Part shown: piece by piece, positions 61,001 through 64,000 of the stretch
Layout: every line of letters begins with the position of its first letter
Position numbering within the stretch: the first letter of the stretch is position 1
Source of the DNA: Pseudomonas sputi
GTDB lineage: Bacteria > Pseudomonadota > Gammaproteobacteria > Pseudomonadales > Pseudomonadaceae
Length of the DNA: 64,000 nucleotides
NCBI RefSeq assembly: GCF_021603585.1
Contig: NZ_BQHI01000008.1
Span: forward strand, 165,973-229,972
Reading direction: 5' to 3'
The notes under the pieces: model-generated
Seen by the model: only the letters and a program-made list of their open reading frames with translations
Databases searched by the model: none
What the model was told of the DNA's origin: nothing
Position numbers and translations under genes: made by a program

Positions 61001-61888
61001 ACGCCGACGCCCTTCATGTACCTGACGCTGACGGCGGCGCATGTTGAGCAGCGCGATGAACGGCAGCAGCGAAAGCGCCAGGCCCAACAGGCATTTGCCG
61101 ATGAACGCCGGCAGCAGTTGTTCCAGCACATGCTGGCGGTCGAACAGGCCTCGCAGTTGCCAGTCGCTGCTGCTCAGCGGCACGGTCAGCACACTGTTGG
61201 CCAGATCGTCCGGGGTCAGGACGCTGGTGCTGCCGATGGGCATCGCTTCGTCGCGACTGATGATCTGATGGTTGATGCGATTTTCCACCAGCCATAGAGG
61301 ACGGATACCGGTTTCGCCCTGTTTGGTCAGTGCACTGAAGAAGGTGGGTGTCAGCCGCAGTGCCCAGTATCCGCGAGTGCTGCCACTGGCCTGATGCAGC
61401 AGCAGATGCACCACCGAGCCGTCGTCGGCGTTGCTGAAGTAATGCGCCTGAGCGCGACTGCGGCGCACCAGATCGCTGAGGTAATCGGCGTCATGGCTGT
61501 CAGCGGCGCTGTCGCTGAGGATTTTTCCGGACGGGCTGAGCAGGGCCAGGCTGCGCAGGTCGGGCAGTGATTTCTGAAGTTTGCGCAGCAGCGCCTGCTG
61601 TTCGTCGGCTGACTGGGGTTGTTCGACGATCGGTAGCAGATTGAGGGCGATCTGCGCGTTCAACGCCATGTTCAGACTGACCTGCGCGGCGAGGTCGGCG
61701 GTGTAGTCAATGGTGTATTGGCGCTGGTTTTTCTGGGTTTCGCGCAGTTGATCGAGCAGTTGCCAGAACAGCAGCGCCAGCAGCATCAGCACCAGCGTCG
61801 CCAGTGCGCCTTTCAAGGTTCCGCGCAGGGACGAGCCGGGCGCCGGTTGGGTGCTGCTCACAGAAGCGGGCGGAGTGACATTGGACAA
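58040..61888 (-). CDS. morA: MorA-like multidomain diguanylate cyclase/phosphodiesterase (PAS-GGDEF-EAL)
   Basis: A 1282-residue inner-membrane sensor. Helices at about 25-45 and 265-290 bracket a periplasmic domain. Four PAS domains follow (near 298, 452, 587 and 724), then GGDEF ([12 protein letters not shown], about residue 925) and EAL (TEALLRWRH, about 1056; also [14 protein letters not shown] and [11 protein letters not shown]). Both catalytic motifs look complete, so it could make and break c-di-GMP. The inhibitory I-site RxxD ahead of GGDEF is absent: the sequence there is CVDDDD. It probably starts at TTG 61888 behind AGGA. P. aeruginosa MorA lies next to glyA as well. Confidence 0.9.
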   Translation of the reverse strand: MSNVTPPASVSSTQPAPGSSLRGTLKGALATLVLMLLALLFWQLLDQLRETQKNQRQYTIDYTADLAAQVSLNMALNAQIALNLLPIVEQPQSADEQQALLRKLQKSLPDLRSLALLSPSGKILSDSAADSHDADYLSDLVRRSRAQAHYFSNADDGSVVHLLLHQASGSTRGYWALRLTPTFFSALTKQGETGIRPLWLVENRINHQIISRDEAMPIGSTSVLTPDDLANSVLTVPLSSSDWQLRGLFDRQHVLEQLLPAFIGKCLLGLALSLLPFIALLNMRRRQRQVHEGRRRYQDIFEGTGVALCVLDLSGLKQIFERAQIQTSDQLKAWLDQPAQRQQLLHELRVTEVNQVALQLLNVNSCDHAWQLLIDGQPHSQCAIGNQVLDAVLQQQKQLELEIKLPDINGRDQHLWLVLRLPQEQHDYKAVILSINDITSRKLIELSLLEREGFWSDVVRTVPDHLYVQDVISQRMIFSNHHLGQTLGYNRTELHQMGEYFWEILLHPEDADYYHRSRQMQRHAGYSQLLQCQLRFRHRDGKWRRFDIREQALARDKHDQVTRIIGVAKDITEQIEASESLRDSEQRYRMLAESISDVIFSTDSQLSLNYVSPSVQAVLGYDAEWIFQNGWQSTIANPQQLSGIYHLMDRVSKALGKPEQLVILRSQVQTQMFLFDCLRADGRKIPIELRLVLVWDEHGAFEGVLGVGRDISQQRRAEKDLRMAATVFEHSTSAILITDPAGYIVQANEAFSRVSGYAVSEVLDQLPNMLTVDEQQDAHLRYVLKQLHQHSTWEGEVWLKRRNGEHYPAWVGITAVLDDEGDLASYVCFFSDISERKASEQRIHRLAYYDALTHLPNRTLFQDRLHTALQSAERQKSWVVLMFLDLDRFKPINDSLGHAAGDRMLKDMATRLLACVDDDDTVARMGGDEFTLLLQHRSSREMALNRAIHVAEQILGSLVRPFVLEGREFFVTASIGIALSPQDGNELSQLMKNADTAMYHAKERGKNNFQFYQADMNASALERLELESDLRHALEQNEFVLYYQPQFSGDGKRLTGTEALLRWRHPRRGLVPPGDFIPVLEELGLVVDVGDWVISEACRQLKTWHQNRVRVPKVSVNISARQFSDGQLGTRIATILRETGLPPACLELELTESILMREVSEAMQILAGLKNLGLSIAVDDFGTGYSSLNYLKQFPIDVLKIDRTFVDGLPSGEQDAQIARAIIAMAHSLNLAVIAEGVETHEQLDFLREHGCDEVQGYLFGRPMPAGRFEAQFSNDALFMFD

Positions 61889-62164
61889 GCTGTAATCCTG
61901 CGGTCTGGCTGGACTGGCGCGACGTGCACTATAAGCCGGACGCCCAAGGGGCGGCTAGCATGCCTTGAGTCGTGGCGAAGTGCCAGCCCCGCTCGGCTGG
62001 ACTGCCTTCCGTCATTAAGGTAGCTTTGCCGGTTACGCGGGAGCGTTCCAGCTCCTAGACTTTCCGCGCGCACGCATTGATATCTTCCAGTGAACGACGC
62101 GCACGGTCTGGCCGGGCATCGCCTGTGTCCCAATCATTCATCAGTCACTGACCCAAGGTTCTCC

Positions 62165-63829
<1,665 letters not shown>

Positions 63830-63846
63830 TTACGGGTGGTGGCATG

Positions 63847-63879
63847 AAAAAGCGGAGCCTTCGGGTTCCGCTTTTTTTT
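63847..63879. terminator. Intrinsic terminator of ettA
   Basis: AAAAGCGGA and TCCGCTTTTT pair around a CTTCGGG-containing loop, with a T-run following and an A-run ahead. It may serve the convergent transposase gene too. Confidence 0.85.
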
Positions 63880-63885
63880 GGTTCA

Positions 63886-64000
63886 TCACGGATTGCCGGG
63901 AAACACGCTCTTGATCTTCATGAAAAAGAATTCGCTGTCCCGGTAACCGTACGCCATCCGCTTGATGACCTTTATTCGATTGTTGATACCCTCCAGCTGG
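63886..64000 (-). mobile_element. ISL3-type transposase, C-terminal end (partial)
   Basis: The minus strand reads QLEGINNRIKVIKRMAYGYR, then DSEFFFMKIKSVFPGNP and a stop at 63886. EGINNRIKVIKR...GYRD is the C-terminal signature of ISL3-family DDE transposases. About 38 residues are in the window; the rest lies beyond 64000. No terminal inverted repeat can be judged because the element continues outside. Its end lies 56 bases after the ettA stop. Confidence 0.75.

Overview
The window looks like chromosomal DNA of a fluorescent Pseudomonas, most likely the P. fluorescens group. It is GC-rich, has Pseudomonas-type GTG and TTG starts, and carries dispersed palindromic repeats of the kind common in that group. 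From about 42.5 to 62 kb the gene content follows the order I recall around the P. aeruginosa morA-glyA-cstA-radA-katB-mscL-fpr region, and the rhlE-tesB block at 16-22 kb also looks conserved. This assignment rests on recognition, not on a search.

Layout. 1-8.2 kb: the end of hrpB, then a LysR regulator divergent from an aldehyde dehydrogenase/class III aminotransferase pair and a taurine/nitrate-type ABC importer. Together these look like an amine or amino-sulfonate utilisation locus. 8.2-12.2 kb: a phosphohydrolase, membrane and DUF proteins, a NYN RNase-like protein and a DEDDh exonuclease. 12.2-14.3 kb: a small accessory patch with an AT-richer unknown protein, a heavily structured leader and a Bro-N gene. 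14.3-23.8 kb: housekeeping genes (Lrp regulator, EamA transporter, RhlE helicase, flavoprotein, HDAC-like deacetylase, GNAT, TesB, HAD phosphatase, a secreted hydrolase and YpfJ). 23.9-25.9 kb: an eroded catabolic locus in which an intact IclR regulator lies between the stump of a FAD-dependent dehydrogenase and a TIM-barrel isomerase that has lost internal segments. 26-33.5 kb: a quinate/shikimate catabolic island (MFS transporter, QuiC-type dehydroshikimate dehydratase, TetR regulator, AroE-like dehydrogenase, AroQ). 33.7-39.6 kb: a DUF4160/DUF2442 pair, TrmA translationally coupled to an NCS2 purine permease, a secreted protein, a DJ-1 protein without the usual cysteine, and an MFS exporter. 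40-43 kb: the cyanide-insensitive oxidase operon under a perfect ANR box. 43-58 kb: RlmG, an AHL-type LuxR solo, Fpr, MscL, KatB, RadA, a PilZ protein, CstA-YbdD, a CobW-type GTPase, two GntR regulators with a C4-dicarboxylate-type symporter, and GlyA. 58-64 kb: the multidomain c-di-GMP enzyme MorA, the ABC-F protein EttA, and the end of an ISL3-type transposase at the right edge.

The most instructive system is the quinate island. AroQ makes 3-dehydroshikimate from dehydroquinate, the AroE-like enzyme feeds in quinate or shikimate, and QuiC makes protocatechuate. Both promoters of the island carry the same two boxes: a PcaR-like IclR-family box, and a longer shared motif that may be the operator of the local TetR protein. 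The leader ahead of the Bro-N gene, with mutually exclusive hairpins behind a good sigma70 promoter, is the best candidate for an undescribed regulatory element.
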